Assembly (NCBI GenBank): GCA_025024175.1 | Contig: QCXZ01000064.1 | Location: 54,395,325 to 54,459,324 of the forward strand | DNA: 64,000 bases | Direction of reading: 5' to 3' | Source: Rhyzopertha dominica | Taxonomy: Eukaryota; Arthropoda; Insecta; Coleoptera; Bostrichidae | Shown: positions 60,832 through 64,000 of the stretch, piece by piece | Layout of the letters: every line of letters starts with the position of its first letter | Position numbering within the stretch: position 1 is the first letter of the stretch | Position numbers and translations under genes: made by a program | Notes under the pieces: generated by a model | What the model saw: only the letters and a program-made list of their open reading frames with translations | Databases searched by the model: none | Told to the model about the DNA's origin: nothing

Positions 60832-62783
60832 CCGCTGCAAATTGAATCAATACTTCCACATCCAATAGTCAAAATGACATTTACATTCTTATTTTTATAC
60901 TATACTTTAGTAATGAGATTTTGAGCAATTTTTCTCTCTACACATTTTTTCTAAGACAAACAGTCCTCGTGATATTAGCAAAAATATATAAATTTTTAAA
61001 ATCGGTTTTTTCCAAATAACTCGAAAAGTATTAACTTAACAAAAAATTAGAAGAGTCTTTTCTGATCAGAAATTTGATTTTCTATATAATACCAAAATTT
61101 AAAAAAAAATCGTACGAGCATGGTCGAAAATAGGTTTTTTGGATATATTTCGAAAATGTCAAAATTTTGGATAAATATTCTAAGACACTTTTTGTCAGAA
61201 ATTTTATTTACTATCTGATGGTATTCTCATTTTTTAAATATATTAAATATATTCGGAGATATTTAGGAAAAACCGTTTTCTTTAAGTGAAGCTTTTTTGC
61301 TAATATCTTCTAAACAGTTTGCTGCACCGAAAATTTATAATAGCTGATAATACTCGCAGTTATACTACTAATCACATACTAAAACGAAAAAAAAAATAAA
61401 AATTTGCAAAAAGGGTAGTTACTCCCCAATTTTGCCCCCTTCCCGATACTCTACTTACCCTACAAACAATAGGTCTCTTTAGGTAGTTGAGATTTATACG
61501 TTTGTAAAATTTCAAATTCATAATATTAAGTCTTTTGAAAGTTATCGTGTCCACAAACAATACCACGGACACACAGACACACAAGCAGACACCCAGACAC
61601 ACAAGCAGACACCCAGACACACAGACAAGAAATTTGTTTTTGCTCAAATTTTGTTTTTTTTTGCGTTTTCTACCATTTTAAAGCGAATGAGCAAATAAAA
61701 TTTTTGAAAATTTTTTTCGCGATACAATACTTCCCATCCGTTGGATGTGGAAGTAAAGTGAAATATAATAGAAAATAATATGATTATTTATTATTAATAA
61801 CAGTACTTTTGTACACAATCGGGCCATCTGCTCCTCAAAGTGTAAGTTATAAATTAGGGTAATTCCTGAGGCCCGGGACCTGAAGTTATGATAAGATTTC
61901 TAGTCGACAACCTGTTTTTATACACTTTTACTTCCACATCCAACGGATGGGAAGTATTGTATCACGAAAAACATTTTCAAAAATTTTTATTTGCTCATTC
62001 GCTTTAAAATGGTCGAAAACGCAAAAAAACAAAATTTGAGCAAAAACAAATTTCTTGTCTGTGTGTCTGTGGTATTGTTTGTGGACACGATAACTTTCGA
62101 AAGACTTAATATATGAATTTGAAATTTGACAAACGTATAAATCTCAACTACCCAAAGCGATCTATTGTTTGTGGGATAATTAGAGTATCGGGAAGGGGGC
62201 AAATTGGGGAGTAACTACCCTTTTTGCAAATTTTTATTTTTCAATTTTTTTTCGTTTTAGTATGTGATTAGTAGTATAACTGCGAGTATTATCAGCTCTT
62301 ATAAATTTTTGGTGCAGCAAACTGTTTAGAAGATATTAGCAAAAAAGCTTCACTTAAAGAAAACGGTTTTTCCTAAATATCTCCGAATATATTTAATATA
62401 TTTAAAAAATAAGAATACCATCATATAGCAAATAAAATTTCTCACAAAAAGTGTCTTAGAATATTTATCCAAAAAAAACCTATTTTCGACCCTGCTCCTA
62501 CGAATTTTTTAAATGTTGGTATTATATAGAAAATCAAATTTCTGATCAGAAAGCACTCTTGTAATTTTTTTGTTAAGTTAATAATTTTCGAGTTATTTGG
62601 AAAAAAACGATTTTAAAAATTTATAAAATTTTGCTAATATCACGAGGACTGTTTGTCTTAGAAAAAAATGTGTAGAGAGAAAAACTGCTCAAAAGCTGAT
62701 TACTAATCGTATAGTATAAAAAACAAGAACATAAATGTCATTTTGACTATTGGATGTGGAAGTATTGATTCAATTTGCAGCGG
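60832..62783. repeat. Giant inverted repeat made of two element copies
   Basis: Bases 60851-61755 and 61929-62764 are inverted copies of one another around a 173 bp spacer, and about 19 bp outside each end (ccgctgcaaattgaatcaa) also pair. Each copy is itself bounded by inverted TACTTCCACATCCAA ends, so each arm looks like a complete small element. Neither arm encodes a protein. The left arm contains an expanded cacacagacac minisatellite absent from the right arm. Confidence 0.82.
61560..61628. repeat. CAGACAC-type minisatellite
   Basis: A 20 bp unit (acaagcagacacccagacac) is repeated with shorter cacacagac pieces. The opposite arm of the inverted repeat has only one short cttgtctgtgtgtctgtgg segment, so this is a local expansion. 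Confidence 0.75.
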
Positions 62784-64000
62784 TTTTTTTATATGATGCC
62801 AAAATCGTTCTATTGGTCGCAACTGAAATACGTTTGAAATGTTATTTGACTTTCCAACGTGGGAAATGCTTCACAGTAACACGTTGCCACGTTAGGACAA
62901 AACACATAATTACAGTACTCAGAGTATTTTCTCAAAAGGTGACAAGTCTCTTTATAATCATATTATTTGTATACCACATACCAGTACAAGCTAAATCGGA
63001 CTGTCTTCAGAAACTTGCTGTATCTTTTAAATTTGTCCCCTGGATACATATCAAAACGAGATTCTCTAAATTATTTTGCCTCAACTTTTGAGAGGTTTTT
63101 GCGATCAAATTGTTTTCGTGTGTTTTTGGGCGCCGATTTTCTTTTTATGATGCACACCTTGTTCACGATCTTTATGTTGTGGCAGGGGTTAAAATATGTA
63201 TTACGTGGGTAACTCCAAAATTTGTGGTTTGTCAATTTCATTTTGATCTAATCAGTATAGCAGTCTCAGCTGCACATGGCTAAATAAATAGTTGTATTTA
63301 TAGGATGGGTTGTAATACCTAATGCACGATGACTATAGGCTTTTAACAGTGAAGTAATGAACGTATATCAGCATAGGCAGTTGCTGAACATAGCAACGGC
63401 GTATTTTCTTCTCAGTTGCTGTAATAAATAGCGAAGGAGGAGGCATTCCTAGAAGTACGCGGGGTCAAACTGCCATAACGCGACTGTAGAACGGATGCAT
63501 AGAATTCGAATGGGAAATAAAAGGCTTGCGTAAGAGTGAAGGATATCCCAATTTGATACATCAGGTTTAATCTTTGGACATGCAAATTATTGTTGATAAA
63601 GTTAAACGGAACAATTGTAAACCTTGGGGCAAAAATCGGCCGTTCTAATTAATATTCGTGAAAAAATTAGGAAAGATCTTCTGGATTTTGCAATCAGTTT
63701 ACAATACTTGAAATTTTTGTTTTTAAATATTTGTTATTGGTATATTCCGGATTTGTCTAATTCCTGTATAAAACTGTCGGGTGCAGCTGAAAATACATAA
63801 TCCGTACAAAAAGTCAATTCGTCCAAAAGTGGACTTCTCGGTTTTTGCCCTAAAGCCTTCAATTGTACAGTTCTACAGATGTCTAAAAAAATTGGTATAA
63901 TGCGTTACACATTCCAGATTTAATTTCTGCTTCTAGAAAAATTAATGCATACTTATATCTAAATAGAATAGGTATATAGGTATCGAGTTGCCAAACAAAG
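62784..64000. other. Unassigned right end
   Basis: AT-rich sequence with short frames only. I see no gene, RNA or repeat. Confidence 0.35.

Noticed and set aside
1..64000. CRISPR arrays, operons or prokaryotic signals
   Set aside because: Spliced genes with GT/AG introns and insect transposons show this is eukaryotic DNA. No regularly spaced repeats of that kind were seen.

Overview
The window is AT-rich insect nuclear DNA. A beetle is my best guess, but only from overall impression. It holds a tandem array of five flavin-containing monooxygenase (FMO) genes, all on the minus strand, set in dense transposon debris. From left to right they are FMO-A (last exon off the left edge), FMO-B, FMO-C, FMO-D and FMO-E. 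No other cellular gene could be supported. Each FMO gene shows the same six-exon layout, with coding exons of 188, 139-142, 300, 145-154, 164 and 294-312 nt. The four complete genes encode proteins of 418, 412, 412 and 410 residues. All keep the N-terminal FAD glycine motif, the FMO-identifying motif and the NADPH glycine motif, and none starts with a signal peptide. A and B form one subgroup by sequence; C, D and E form another.

Layout: 1-5.2 kb FMO-A; 5.2-9.7 kb spacer with a LINE relic and repeat fragments; 9.7-24.6 kb FMO-B, whose introns carry a Tc1/IS630-like transposon, a MITE, a hammerhead-ribozyme repeat and a 1.6 kb fold-back element; 24.6-32.6 kb spacer with a hAT-like MITE and a nearly intact mariner-like transposon; 32.7-34.9 kb compact FMO-C; 34.9-38.0 kb spacer with a terminal-inverted-repeat element carrying a THAP-like zinc-finger relic; 38.0-45.2 kb FMO-D, with a second Tc1/IS630-like copy plus BEL/Pao and LINE relics in its introns; 45.2-50.0 kb nested MITE insertions and a LINE relic; 50.0-57.3 kb FMO-E, with an LTR-retrotransposon gag and a second hammerhead-repeat locus split by a mariner-like element; 57.5-59.9 kb a 5'-truncated LINE with an intact reverse transcriptase; 60.8-62.8 kb a giant inverted pair of one repeat.

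The most unusual observation is a dispersed repeat that encodes a type-I-like hammerhead self-cleaving ribozyme. The copy at 17695-17798 has the full catalytic core, a perfect stem II, a minimal stem III and a long outer stem I. A second copy near 54.5 kb keeps the core and shows paired compensatory changes in stem I. That locus looks like a head-to-tail dimer of about 0.3 kb monomers, as expected of a retrozyme-type element. The FMO enzymes probably oxygenate nitrogen or sulfur in dietary or endogenous compounds. No substrate can be read from the sequence.
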